A DNA stretch of 62,000 nt. It comes from Gnetum montanum (Eukaryota > Streptophyta > Gnetopsida > Gnetales > Gnetaceae). The stretch lies in contig MNCI01012690.1 of the NCBI GenBank assembly GCA_015680685.1, positions 151,658 to 213,657 on the forward strand, given 5' to 3'. This document shows, in pieces, positions 32,647 to 44,879 of this stretch. Position numbers and translations under genes: made by a program. Within the stretch, counting starts at the first letter, position 1. The number at the start of each line of letters is the position of its first letter. Below the pieces are notes generated by a model that was not told where the DNA came from, did not search any database, and saw nothing but the letters and a program-made list of their open reading frames with translations.

Positions 32647-33499
32647 TGATGAGTCGCGATATCAGGACCATGATATTGGATCCATGAAATCAAGTTCATG
32701 ATATTGGAGCCCACCAAGCAATATCAGATACTCGATGTCGGAATCTGTCTTATTGCCTATAAATAAGAGACTGGCACTTGGTTTGGTAGTTAGTTAATTT
32801 CATAACCCCTTACTTGAACTCTTGTAGTTTTTCCTTTCCAGAGTTAGAATTATTTTTGAGTTCCCGTAGTAGGAGTCATAAAGTGAATGGATCTTTATTC
32901 AAGCATTGTGTACCTGAGCACACCTTGTGTCTAGAAATAAAGATGAACTTTGTGATAAACCTTGCAACATTTAGAATAACTTATTTATTGCATTTAATGT
33001 TATTTACAGTTAGTTCACATGCTTTCATTAGTTAATTGATGTTGTTTTTATAGAGTTATTAATCTTCAACAAGTAAACACACTCAGTACGACCACTTTGA
33101 GCATACGTGGAACACTTGGTAACCCAATAACGACTAGTGTTTGGTAATCCCAGTAGTGTTACAATGGTTTAGGATGTGTTCGACAAGTGGGAACAGATGC
33201 TAGTGTTAGGACTAGCTAGAGCATAGTTGATTAGTTAAATTAAATTAGTTACTCACTTGTTTCATCTCTCCACTTTAAGCACTAGGAACATAAAACATAA
33301 AAAACCATAAAAATCACATACCTCAAGTTTATGTAACCATACAATCGTGTTGTACAAGTAAGCTTGGGAAGACAATGATTGCATAACCCATCCTTGTTCT
33401 ATGAAGGTGCATAAGCACTTAGCCCTTGGACTTCGACCAGATCATGTGCGAATGCTTGTATTTGTATGGTTGGGCGTAGGGGTACCTTGCTACTCACCA
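32647..33499 (+). repeat. E2 5' LTR (853 bp)
   Basis: It starts TGATGAGTCGCG and ends CTCACCA (one change from CTCATCA). It has decayed GATATC motifs, a TATAAATA near 32757, and a hairpin poly(A) signal at 32891-32944. Confidence 0.95.
32891..32944 (+). terminator. Poly(A) signal in a stem-loop (E2 5' LTR)
   Basis: ATCTTTATT (32891-32899) pairs with AATAAAGAT (32936-32944). The loop sequence differs from that of E1 while the stem is kept. Confidence 0.75.
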
Positions 33500-33500
33500 T

Positions 33501-33518
33501 TGGCACCGTTACAGGGAG
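33501..33518 (+). other. E2 primer binding site, tRNA-Asp type
   Basis: TGGCACCGTTACAGGGAG matches the tRNA-Asp primer complement with several changes, one base after the LTR. Confidence 0.75.
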
Positions 33519-33635
33519 TTTGTTGTTTGTGCACTGATTAGAACTTAGGAAATCTTTCCATCATTGGAACGAACCCTTAGGATTAGTTATTTTACAATCA
33601 TCAAAAAGAGACTATTACACACTGAATAATCAATC

Positions 33636-35640
33636 ATGTCTCCTTCTTCTTATGAGAGTGCTTCACCATCTAGGTTTGACACCATGAACAATTGAAGGCG
33701 GAGTGTACAGGATAATCCGCTAGTACCCCAATAGTTTTGCTTGGTATACATTCATCTTGATGAGTATATACCAGACTTCATCTTTATCTTCCACTAGGAT
33801 GAACAACTACGTTGGAGGGATTTAGAAGGTAACATAGTGATACCCCCAGATCGCTCAATCGCAAGAATGTTTCTTCGTGCTCTCACATGAATTGGTATGC
33901 AGCACTTACAATTAGAGTACATTGTGCATGAACAAGATTTGAGAGATTATTAATCCATGGAGGCACAGTATCAAAGGGAACTACAATAGGAGAGACATTA
34001 CAAATCTATGAAAGGAAAGTGGTCTCAGGATGTCCTGTATGTGATAAGTGAAAACGAGGATGGAGAACCTACCTCGAAAGGTTTTCCACATAACGATGTT
34101 CCTCTCATTAACTTTGGTCAAGGAGTTGTGTATCAAAATTTTCACTCAATTGTTCATAACCCAGGTTCTGATACCAATGGACACAAAGGGTCTGAAAAAG
34201 AAACACGAACACATGACAACAACGGACATTCCAATCGTAATTGCGACTGAGGCTGCGACCGCCAAAAAGAAAGTGACAGACATTGTCACAGTGCAAGTCC
34301 TTCTTTTTCTTCACCTTCATCATCTCCTTCCCTCTCTCCTTCAAGATATGAACATAGTTTCGAAGGGAAAGGCCATGATGACAATGGTAAGTGAAATAGA
34401 GATCATAGACAAAATAGTCGAGAAAGGGGATGAGGGCATTCCAAAGAAACACATTGCAAAAGGAGGGTGAGTATGGAATGCTAGAGGCATCATAGATGCC
34501 ATAGACAACATGATCACGATGAACCCTTACTTGCTACCTGAAGTATGCTAGATATAACCAAGGCCATTAGGATCCCAAAAAGGCACCAAAATAACAATAG
34601 GATCAAAAGATTAGACATGAACAATATCCCATGATTTGAAGGGGGATACAACGCTGATCCTCAAATTCATCTACAAGCATTCTATGACGCATGTGCCTTG
34701 CAAAATATAGAAAATGAGTGGCAAAAACTAAAGTTGTTTCCATGGATACTAATCAAGGAAGTAAAAAGTTGGTACCAATCCTTATAACCAGAATCCATTT
34801 GTTGATGGAGTACCATGTTAGAGCTATTTAACAATAAGTACCAAACGTAATCCCAAGTGTCCAACCTATGTAAGCAAATCCAAGGATGAAAACAAGGAGG
34901 ACACAAACCCTTGGATGCTACCATGAGCTGATATTATGCATTATTACATCATTTCCCTAACCATGGTTACTTGTAAAGGGAACAACTACGCCATCTTGTA
35001 GATGGGCTTAGGTACGAAATGTGAAGAACCCTTGGGACTTATGCCTAGGGAAGGCTATCCGAGCTTAGAGTCCACCAAATACAAAGATTGTTGGAGAAAG
35101 TTTCCAAGGATGAAGGTGAGTTAAGGAAAAGAGAAAGCATGGAGGAATACAATAGAGATCATTCCATCTGAAAGAAGGAAGCTAGATTCTGTGAGGATGA
35201 AGAAGAGTCACCCCTTGAAGACATTCAAAAATTTGCATAAGATGTATCGGTAAAGGTAGATCAAATGTGGAAATCCCTAGATGATAAATTTCAAACTATT
35301 CTAAAAATAGTTGAGGAGTCTAGAGAGCAAAGTAGTGACCGAGAAAGAAGGAAAAAGAAAGAAGATGAGTATGCACGTAACAAGGGAAGGGCAAAGTTGT
35401 CGTCATTGAAGAGGTTATGGATTCAGACATAGATAATGATGGCAGATGTGAGATATGCTAATATGACCATCCTAAAGGATGTTGCCCAGTAGTCTCACAT
35501 CTGCAAGAGTTTGGGGTGTATGCACTAAACCCATGATTAAATAGATGGCAAACACCCTAAAGGTTACCTTATCCTCAAGGTAACCCAAGGCAGTTCCACC
35601 AACCCTTGACATATTATCTGAGTGGAGCTCCACCACAACC
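33636..35640 (+). pseudogene. E2 gag remnant
   Basis: An ATG at 33636 opens MSPSSYESASPSRFDTMNN, then stops. Capsid-like text LDMNNIP, FEGGYNADPQIHLQAFYD and WQKLKLF appears at about 34610-34790. The Cys/His motif CEIC-stop-YDHPKGCC appears at about 35440-35480, where the stop is TAA in place of CAA, followed by SHLQEFGVYALNP. Numerous stops and frameshifts are present. Confidence 0.88.
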
Positions 35641-36138
35641 GAATGAGCAATATCAATAATGGCAACACCTATAATCATGGGGAATGCCATTACCACATCA
35701 ACAATACCCTTACCATCAACCTGACCCATATGGGTACTACGTTCAGCAGCGATTTCTCCACGTGACTCCACTAGTCACGTCGCTCCTCAACCTCACTACC
35801 AAACCCATGAATACTATAGAACTCCTTCTCCTAGGAGCAATGTTTCACAAACATACTATCCTTCTCAGCCAACTGCACCTTTTCCACCTGTAGCTCTATT
35901 ACCACCTACTCCAACTATGTAGGGTGAGCTCCCTGCCCAGCCACAACAACAGAATGCTACAAGGGTTGTCAATCATCAACCTACTATTGATTCAAAAAAC
36001 TGCACAAAGAAGAGACCTTTCTTTAAAATTAATAGTCCAACCAAGTCCTTGTAGCCATAAGCAGCTAATTGTCCAATTGCCTCACCATCATTTGAATCTT
36101 TGAAGCTTCCTTTAAACTAAAAATCACATCCAACGCAC

Positions 36139-36480
36139 ATGGTTATGTTAACTCATGCCATTACCAATTGTATTAAAGCTAGTCATCTTCCTAGGAAATT
36201 CTCTAATCCTAGGAGTCCTCGTATATATTTGCAAATCACTAGAAATAAGCCTTGCAAAGCTCTTTTGAATTTAGGTTTTGGTGTTAACTTAANCAAAAGA
36301 GCTTTGCAAGGCTTATTTCTAGTGATTTGCAAATATATACGAGGACTCCTAGGATTAGAGAATTTCCTAGGNAATATATTTGGAAAGATTAAGAAGAAGA
36401 AAGTTCCATGCATTGCATACAGTGACACAGGGTGCAAGTATGTGCAGAAGGCTTGGTTTGTACAATGCTTAACATTGCCT
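36139..36480 (+). pseudogene. E2 protease remnant with an artefactual inverted block
   Basis: The text IYLQITRNKPCKALLNLGFGVNL corresponds to the protease active-site region; the DSG site reads NLG and is lost. At 36293 an N begins a 78 bp exact reverse complement of 36190-36267, ended by another N at 36372. After it the text resumes at NIFGKIKKKKVPCIAYSD, so about 270 bp of protease seen in E1 is missing. Confidence 0.85.
36190..36372. repeat. Perfect 78 bp inverted repeat bounded by single N bases
   Basis: 36294-36371 is the exact reverse complement of 36190-36267, with a 25 bp spacer and N at 36293 and 36372. Perfect identity inside a strongly decayed element, with N borders, points to an assembly or gap-filling artefact. 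Confidence 0.95.
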
Positions 36481-36699
36481 GCATGCAATCAATGTGCACA
36501 AGTGACTAACATACAAAGATGCTTGTATCTAGCAGCCACAGGATAGGAAGACACCCAGTGGTTGACAGTTGACCAAGAGAGCAACTCAACTCTATGCATG
36601 AAACCAACTGAGAGCTTGACTTGTGCCTACATCGATAGCATAGATACATCAGAGTAAGTCCATCACCAACTTCCAAGTCTTGACATTGAAAATATTAAC

Positions 36700-37720
36700 T
36701 TGGGGAAGTTGAAAATCCTTGATGAGTTTAAGCAAGAGCCCCTTGAATTAAAACCATTCTCCACCAGTATGGAATATACATTTCTCAAGAATGGAAAACT
36801 GGTAATTATCAATGCTATGCTCACTCCTCAACAAAAAGAAGAACTGCTAAAAATGGTAAACAAATGGTCAAAGGCCTTTTCTTGGTCATATTTCAAATTA
36901 ACCAGAATAGATCCTAGGATATGTCAACATAGGATTTACACTGATCCCTCTATGAAGCCTTGATGACAACCGCAGAGACAATTGAACCCAAAGCTTAAGC
37001 AAGTGGTTAAAGAAGAAATTGAACAACTTCTAAAAGCCGAGTTCATCTATCCCATTGCTGATAGTGAATGGGTTAGCCCATTAGTCATTGTGCCTAAAAA
37101 GGAGGTAAATGGAGAGTGTGTATAGACTTTAGGCTACTGAACATGGCAACATTTAAGGACCATTTTCCATTGTCATTCATCAACCAAGTCTTAGATGCCA
37201 TTGCAGGGCATTACTACTATAGTTTTTTGGATGGTTATAGTAGATATAATCAAATTAAAATAGCACCAGAAGACCACGATAAGACTACATTCACAAGTCT
37301 TTGGCGGACATTTGCATATAAGCAGATGTCGTTTGGCTTCTGCAATGCCCCAACAACATTTCAATGTCTGGTTCTAAGTATATTTCAGTAGCAAATAGGG
37401 AATGGTTTGGAGGTCTTTATGAATGCTTTCTCCACCTATGGAGTGGACTTCGAACAACCATTGGACTTATTAGAGCAAGTATTGAAACAATGTGTAGAAA
37501 CCAACTTAAGGCTCAATTGGCAAAAAATCCATTTAATGGTCCAAGAAGGCATTGTATTAGGGCATAAGATCTCACAAACAAGGATAGAGGTAGATCCCAA
37601 AAAGATTAAAGTTATCCAAGGAATCACTCATCAACTTGAAACTATAAAATATATCTTATCATGCCTTGGACATACTAGCTATTATAGATGCTTCATTGGG
37701 AACCTTTAGAAGATTGCAAA
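36700..37720 (+). pseudogene. E2 reverse transcriptase remnant
   Basis: Frames carry ELKPFSTSMEYTFLKNGKL, then KEEIEQLLKAEFIYPIADSE and WVSPLVIVPKK, then VCIDFRLLNMATFKDHFPLS, FLDGYSRYNQIKIAPEDH and MSFGFCNAPTTFQ. These are the standard gypsy RT blocks. The catalytic FMDD box reads FMNA at 37416-37427, so both active-site Asp residues are gone. LNWQKIHLMVQEGIVLGHKI follows. Three or more frame breaks are present. Confidence 0.92.
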
Positions 37721-37829
37721 ACCATTGGTAGAATTAACGAAGAAGGATGTACCCTTTGAATGGACCAGTGAATGTGAGCTAGCTTTCCAAACCTTGAAAC
37801 AGAAGCTTGTGGAAACACCCATTCTATAA

Positions 37830-38216
37830 GCTCCTGACTAGTCTAGACCATTTCACATAATGATTGATGTGTTCAACTTTGCTTTAGGAGCTGTACTTAC
37901 ATAGTTGGATGACCAAAAATGACCCTATTACATTCACTATGCAAGTCAAAGTATTGTTGGTGCACAACTCAATTACACCACAACAGAAAAAGAATTAATG
38001 GCTGTCATGTTTGCACTAGAAAAATTTAGGCACTATGTATTAGGCTATAGGATACTTGTACACACGGATCATAGTGCAATCCAGTTCCTGATGAATAAAC
38101 CAATGGTGAGCCCTCACATCATACGGTGGCTTGGCATCTTACAAGAGTTCAACCTTACAATGATTGATCGTAAAGGCACCAAGAATGTTGTTACTGATTA
38201 TTTATCTCGGTTATGA
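37830..38216 (+). pseudogene. E2 RNase H remnant
   Basis: It contains FHIMIDVFNFALGAVLT, NYTTTEKELMAVMFALEKFR, VHTDHSAIQFLMNKP and RKGTKNVVTDYLSRL, the conserved gypsy RNase H motifs that degrade the RNA strand during reverse transcription. Two in-frame stops precede the intact segment starting at 37998. Confidence 0.92.
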
Positions 38217-38399
38217 TGGAACAACAAAGAGGACAAATATCCAATCTCTGACTGCTTCCCTGATGAACTCCTCTTTGTAGGTGTAATAAACAATTAATTA
38301 ACCATAGATAAAAATTGGTATAGTAGCATTCTTACCTATCTTCCAACACAAGAAACACCATAAGGGCTAGATGTTAAAACAAAACAATAGTTTTTTCAC

Positions 38400-39420
38400 T
38401 GAGCCAAATATTTCATGGAAATCAACGGACACCTTTATAAGATGTGTTCCAATGGCTTAGTTCGATGGTATGTTCCTGATGTTAATCAATTGCGAGTTCT
38501 CCAAGATGCTCATGAGGGCCCTTTTGGGGGTCATTATGCTAGGAGATGAACAACCATTAAAATATTACTTGCAAGATGTTATTGGCCTACATTGTTCCAG
38601 GATGCTCATCACTTCATCCAATCTTGTGAGTGTTGCCAATGCGATGGGGGAATGACTACTAGAATGGAGGGTCCACAACAATGGATTCAACCTTTAAAAC
38701 CCTTTGACATATGAGGAATTGACTTTATGGGGCCTATTACACCAATTTCCAATGGAAAAGCCTACATCATTATTACTATTGACTATTTTACAAAGTGGGA
38801 AAAAGCAGTCGCTGTTACTTACTATACATCATCTATCGTTGCACGATTTGTTCAACAACAAATTGTAAATAGGTTTGGCATGCCTTGTGTAATTATTTCC
38901 AATAATGGTACACATTTTATAGGTGTGAATTTTTAAAAGTTGATGCAACGCTTAGGAGTTGAGCATAAGCTGACTACACCATATCATCCTCAAGTGAATG
39001 GCTAAGCCGAAGTCACCAATAGGGAGATCACAAAAATATTGACATGAACCATTAGCAAATATAGGTAAGACTAGAGCACCAAACTGAATGATGCTCTTTG
39101 GGCATACCGCTCCACATGGAAACTCCCTATAGGTTGCTCTCCCTATGAGTTAGTGTATAGTAAACTTCCAACACTTCCTATCCAAGCTAAGCTCCATACA
39201 CTATCTATAGCATGTGACCTCAACCTTGACCTCAGTCTAGCACAGAAAGAATCATTGATGAACCTTAAGTTGCTAGATGAAAATCAATTAGCTACCCTTT
39301 CATCTAATGAATTGCATAAGGCCTTTAACAAACAACGTCATGACCTAAGGATTAGGAAAGTCAATTACCAACCAAGAGATAAGGTTCTGTATTGGAATCC
39401 CACACGTGTGCCATAATGAA
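38400..39420 (+). pseudogene. E2 integrase remnant
   Basis: The zinc-binding H2C2 region reads AHEGPFGGHYARR...CECC. The core has GIDFMGPITPISNGKAYIII, then IISNNGTHFIG, where the second catalytic Asp is Asn (AAT at 38901), then NG-stop-AEVTNREI with the Glu kept. ALWAYRSTWKLPIGCSPYEL and NYQPRDKVLYWNPTRVP follow. There is no clear chromodomain. Confidence 0.92.
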
Positions 39421-39429
39421 CTAAATTTC

Positions 39430-41475
39430 AAACACTATGGGAAGGGCCTTATATCATCTATGAAACTTTCCCTTTAGGGCCATGAGGATCTATAAACCTG
39501 AAAGCCTAGATAGGAAATTATTAGTCAACATCCAGCAAACCAAACCTTTCCATGAGCCTAAAACGGCTAGCACTAATACTACGTCTATTAATGGACAACC
39601 TTGCTCATTATTTTGGATGTCCTCCTTCCAACTTAGTCATGGGGAAGATGGCCACCGATGCTAGTCATTCTGAGCCTTAGTTTCTTTTGTCTTTTTTATT
39701 TTACACATTCTTCATCTTTACTTGTTTTTTTTTTCACCATCATTAACATTTTTAATATTTCTTTCTCTATTAAATTTTATTTAAATTACCTTCGCTTGTC
39801 ATATAATAAGTGCTCATGATGGTGGACTGTACTATAATGGTATTGATTGCTAATGTTTGGTTTTTACCTTTGATTTTTAATGTTGATACTAAGATATGGT
39901 TTCTTTTGATAAGATATGCAATCAGTCCATGTCACCCATCCATCCATACAACTCTATGGTCTTCCTTTGTTTTGGAAATGTACTGTCGCTTTTTCTAAGT
40001 AAACTTATTAATAAACTGGTGTCTTGATATTCTTCAAACCAAGGAAAGATTTAAATGGATTGAAAAGGGTGTGACTTCAAGGGGTTTGACACATTTGTGC
40101 TGGTTATTCTCTTGGGTACTTGGATGTTTTTCATAACTTTTTCGTCATTCCACTATTGACCAATATTGGGAAGTCAACTAAATCAAATAAGTCTTTTCAT
40201 GGTGTGGTTCTCACAGCAAAAAAAAAAGAAAAAAANAACATGTTACCCCATGCATGAAGGTTCCCTCTAACTAAGGCCCTTTCTCACTTCCTTCTCCTCT
40301 ATTCGTTCTCTTGTTGGAATGGTGGTGGCTCTATGGATGCATTCTTGTTACTTCAGGAGGATGGGTTGGTCAAGTGTATTGATGTGAGGTCACTAGATGT
40401 GGTTAGTCTTAATTTGGATTTGGAATGAATTCTGTTAAGTCACCTTAATCACATACTACACAAGGGACTTTACATAACCTTAATTTTTGGATTCCATTCC
40501 ATTCCATTCTCTCTTTCCATATTACTTTCCACATTCCACCTCATTGCCAATTTTATGATTAGACTATATCTTGGTTGAAGCATTGTTATTCTTTGGTAAA
40601 CTCTTGTGGGTAAGTTCTTAACCATTCTTTTCATATGTCATTCCTAGAGCCTATGGACTCTTTGGTTTGTAGGTTTGTCAGGGCATAAAGGGCATGAGCT
40701 TGCTTTGGAGAGGACCCACTAGCATTCCTTTTTGGTGCAGTTGTTAAGCTTTCTCCCTTAAACATTTCCTGCAATCAACTATTTCTCGTTTTACCCCATC
40801 AAGGACATCCATTTTTATTTTTTCTTAATGGCTTCACCATTGTTAGTTCTCTCATCTTTCTTGTTCTTCTGATTTCTATCTTATCGCTACCAGAGGTTCA
40901 TGCTTAGTTGTGGGGGTCCCCATTGCAAATTTTTTTCCATTCCATTACTTATCTCACCCCTACACCTTGGGTAGTTATTAGTTACAATCCCCTAACCCAG
41001 TATCTGCAATACCCACAACCTAGCCAATGTGCTTCATATTAAGGCAATGTATCAATTACATTGTATCTTATCTATCCTTGCTAATTCATGATTGTGTTGT
41101 GTATGTAGATGACAATAACATGAATAATGGACTGGGATAGGAGGGAGCACTTAGGATGGACTAGAGCTAGAGCGTTTACGTAAGGAATGAGCTTGATCAT
41201 GTGGCCATGAATGAACAATGGTGTGCACAAATTTGATACTGGTAGCAATGTGTCTCATTTTCTTCTCTCTCTCTCTAAGCTATCAAATGAGTGTCTGGAT
41301 GTCATCTATGTACAATTTCACCACAATAGTTATGAACACCAATGCTGTAATATGTTTGTTGATCTGTTCATTAGGCACTTTGAGTCTATCACTTCATGTC
41401 ACCGTCAGTTGTCGCTTAGTTAATAATCCCATACCTTCCCAATATTGTAAGGAACTCATGGATGAGTTTCCATTT
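39430..41475 (+). other. E2 non-coding 3' region
   Basis: It aligns with E1 24760-26737. PPT-like phrases TTAGTCATGGGGAAGATGG (about 39644) and TTAGTTGTGGGGGTCCCC (about 40904) lie inside it. There is a single N at 40236 in an A-run. No conserved protein is encoded. Confidence 0.7.
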
Positions 41476-41488
41476 AGTCATGGGGGTA
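41476..41488 (+). other. E2 polypurine tract
   Basis: TTAGTCATGGGGGTA lies directly before the TGATGAG of the 3' LTR. Confidence 0.85.
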
Positions 41489-42342
41489 TGATGAGTCGTG
41501 ATATCGGGACCGTGATATTGGATCCATGATATCAGGTCCACGATATCGGAGCCCGCCAAGCGATATTGGACACCCAATCTTGGAACCTATCTCGTTGCCT
41601 ATAAATAAGAGACCGAGGCACTTGGTTTGGCAGTTAGTTAGTTTCTTAGCCCCTAACCTGAACTCTTACAGTTTTTCCTTTCCATAGTTAGAATTATTTT
41701 TGAGTGCCCACAGTAGGAGTCATAAAGTGAACGGATCTTTATTCAAGCATTGTGTACCTGAGCACACCTTGTGTCCGGAAATAAAGACAAACTTTGTGAT
41801 AAATCATGCAACATTCAAAATAGCTTATTTATTGCATTTAATGTTATTTACAATTAGTTCATGCTTTCATTAGTTAATTGATGTTATTTTTATAGAGTTA
41901 TTAATCTTCAACAAGTAAGCACACTCAGTACAACCACTTTGAGCATACGTGGAACACTTGGTAGCCCAGTACACCATACGTGTTTGGTAATCCCAGTAGT
42001 GTTACACTAGTTTAAGATGTGTTCGACAAGTGGGAACAGATGCTGGTGTTAGGACTAGCTAGGACATAGTTGATTAGTTAAATTAAATTAGTTACTCACT
42101 TGTTTCTTCTCTCCACTTTAAGCACTAGGAACATAAAACGTTAAAAACCATAAAAATCACATACCTTAGGTTTACTTAACCATACAATCATGTTGTACAA
42201 GTAAGCTTGTGAATACAATGATCGCATAACCCATCCTTGTTCTGTGAAGGCACATAAGCACTTAGTCCTTGGAGTTTGACTGGATTGCACGTGAACACTC
42301 ATATTTGTATGCTTGGGTGTAGGGGTACCTTGCCACTCATTA
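41489..42342 (+). repeat. E2 3' LTR (854 bp)
   Basis: It ends CTCATTA followed by TSD GTACC. The GATATC/GATATT array starts at 41500, 41514, 41528, 41542 and 41562 (spacings 14, 14, 14, 20). TATAAATA is at 41600-41607 and the hairpin poly(A) signal at 41735-41788. Visible mismatches to the 5' LTR show an old insertion. Confidence 0.95.
41500..41567 (+). promoter_or_regulatory. Phased GATATC array, E2 3' LTR
   Basis: Four copies sit at an exact 14 bp period with consensus GATATYRGGWCCRY, plus a fifth 20 bp on, upstream of the TATA box. It is the cleanest of the arrays in the window. Confidence 0.7.
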
Positions 42343-42589
42343 GTACCCAAAACTCAAGCTTATGCAGAAAAATCCAAAGTGAGTACAACATAGGAATCAT
42401 GGAAAATTGAATCCATAAGTTAGATTATGAATTTCAAATGGTTCTTGATGATATCCAAGGGCTGAGAAGGTATCTTGTGATGATGTATTTGGGGAATTTG
42501 GTGCTCAAATCCTCATGGAAGAAGGTTGAAATCACACTTAGTTTTGATTTGAAGTAAACAAAAAAAGGATATAATAATATGTGCATAAG

Positions 42590-42960
42590 TACAATCCTCC
42601 AAGACTCCTTTATCTTCATAACATAAATATCGGCATATACATTTGATCATTTTAATCCTATTTCATGTATAAATTTATGAAAGTCTATGTACCATCCTTG
42701 GGTAACTTGCTTTAATCCATATAAGGACTTTTTCAGTCTACAAACATAATCACTAAATTTCGAATCCATAAATCCTTATAGTTGGTACATAAAAATTTCT
42801 TCTTAAAGGTATTCATTTAAAAAGTTAGGTTTCATATCAAGTTGATATAGTTCTCAACTATAGAAAACTGCTAAAGACAAGATACACTATATGATTCTTT
42901 GTTTCATGGTAGGTGTAGAAATTTTTGGATAATCAATGTCTTTCATTTTCTTAAAGCTTG
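42590..42960 (-). pseudogene. Copia RT first half
   Basis: Minus-strand translation shows VCRLKKSLYGLKQVTQGWY, then IDFHKFIHEIGLK and SNVYADIYV, the typical copia RT text just before the YVDD region, which lies 12 kb away at about 30850. Upstream text (QLDMKT) matches the copia QMDVKTAFL block with stops. Confidence 0.88.
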
Positions 42961-44310
42961 TAACAATCAACTAAATTTTATACTTATTCATTATGTTATT
43001 AGCCTTCCTTTTGATATGAAAGACCGATTTTCATGTTAATACTTTTGATTACAATGAACCCTTAACTAGTTCTCATGTGTTATTTTTCATTAACATAATT
43101 TGTTTTGTGTTAATTGCTATAGATTAATCTTCATTTTGCATTGCTTGTTGCATAGTCATAGGCTTTCCTGATTTAAATTTCATATCTAACTCAGTTGTAT
43201 CAAAATGATCTTTAATTACAAACATTTTTACACTTCATAGTTATTTCATTAGCATTTCATGGATGTGTTTCAATGCTATTGGTCTTAGGTCTGTTAAATG
43301 ACTCTTGAATTACCATGGTTGCCATTATACTAAGGATTTCATGAAATTAAAAATCTCATTACACCAACTTCTTCATCAATATCTTCATAAAGGATCATAA
43401 TAGGTTGTAAGTCGTTAGTGACTTTATTGGGAATTACTGTGGTGTATTTAGTAGCACCATGACTCACAATGTTATTGGATTTGTTGAAGATGTTATCAAA
43501 TAAAATACCACATAACTCTAGCAACTTGTGATCCTTTATGTCTGATACTTGGTAGGCTTTGTAGTCTACTAAGTAGCTGAGTAGTAAACCCACCATTATT
43601 CTGGGGTCAAAGTTTCTATGGTGTGCTTATGAAACACGAACATAACAAGTTTTTCCAAATGGATGAGGATGTGATATTGACAATTCCCTATTGTTGGACC
43701 ATTGTTTAATTGGAGGGATGCCTTTCAAAGCTAGAATTAAAATTTTGTTAAGAATATGCATAACATAGTATGTAGCTTCTATCCACAATGATTGACACTT
43801 GATCATCATTCAACATGCATCTAATTATCTCAATTATTTGTTTATTTTTTCTCTCTATTTATATATACTTACCAACATATTATTTAAATTCATTAGAAAC
43901 ATATTCCTCATCACTATTGGATCTTAAAACATTTATGTTAATACTCTTTTTATTTTTTAGTCCTCATTTTAAAATGCTTAAACTTTTCCAAACTTGTAAC
44001 TTTAGAACCATTTCATAAAGCCACATCATTTGAGTAAAATTATCAATATGGATAATAAAATACTTTTTATTTTTTATTTCTTGCAATGAAAAGGATCCAT
44101 GTACATTAAATGTATTATCTTAAGTGATCTTGTGGTCTTAATCTCATGGTATCTTATAAACGATAGATGGTACATTTTCCCAAACTTGCAAAAAGGCACA
44201 GTTAAGTATTTTATTTTCAAAGAGGATTCGACACTAGTATAGTTTTAGATTGTAAGAAGCAGAATTTTATAGTTATTTTATTTTCATCAAAGTTGTGAAT
44301 CTTATGATAA
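42961..44310 (-). pseudogene. Copia integrase and integrase-RT linker
   Basis: Minus-strand text CQSLWIEATYYVMHILNKI...PPIKQWSNNRELSISHPHPFGKTCYVRV (43809-43627) matches the C-terminal integrase pattern of copia (EA...YLINR, PYE, HLRVFGC). The linker (43596-43339) is polar. The N-terminal DDE part is badly decayed. Confidence 0.75.
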
Positions 44311-44312
44311 AA

Positions 44313-44600
44313 CTAATGTATCTTATTTAAGGTTTTTATATTAACATACCTAAGTCTTAGATGCCATTTTCTTAGTGAATCTTTATTTTTCATTACATAT
44401 ATTGTTTCAACTTGATGATCCACCAAATTAAATATACCATTACATGTCATACCATAGGCCATATAATATGAAGCACTATGCTTATTTTTCTCAAATTTAA
44501 CACTTAAACCTTTATTTGTTAATTGGAATATTAAAATTAAATTAATGGTAAATTCTTTATTATAATCGACAGCTTTTAATTTTAATATGGAGACCATCAT
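44313..44600 (-). pseudogene. Copia GAG-pre-integrase domain
   Basis: The text ending SLRKWHLRLRYVNIKTLNKI matches the family motif LWHxRLGHxNxxxL, where the H and C ligands start the integrase zinc site. It lies upstream of integrase in the element order. Confidence 0.85.
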
Positions 44601-44879
44601 ATCCCTACTTTTAATAATTTTAATTAACTAGTCATATCCAAATCATACATAGTGTAGATTAGGCATGTTATTCATATTTGTCAAGAATGATAAATTTCAT
44701 ATAAAATGACATGAGGTTCCAAAATTAATATAGGCATAATTATCTAAGGTATCATTTATGATGAGAGCATTAGAGTGCATGGTGGGAGGTTAAGCATCAT
44801 CCTTTATAGCATTGGTAATTCCAAGCTTTGATTCATATTATCCTTCATTTTTCTTATTTAACTTTTTCACCTGATATTT

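Larger units (their letters stand above)
32647..42342 (+). mobile_element. Ty3/gypsy element E2, family B, full structure but inactive
   Basis: It is flanked by TSD GTACC (32642-32646 and 42343-42347). The order is 5' LTR, Asp-type PBS, gag, protease, RT, RNase H, integrase, about 2 kb non-coding, PPT, 3' LTR. The gene order (integrase last) and motifs define Ty3/gypsy; the Asp primer site and lack of a visible chromodomain suggest the Athila-like side. It is inactive: many stops, FMDD-type RT site changed to FMNA, and an integrase Asp changed to Asn. Confidence 0.95.

Noticed and set aside
36183-36488. Minus-strand frame of about 100 codons repeating the plus-strand protease peptide
   Set aside because: Produced by the N-bounded inverted copy, not by a gene.
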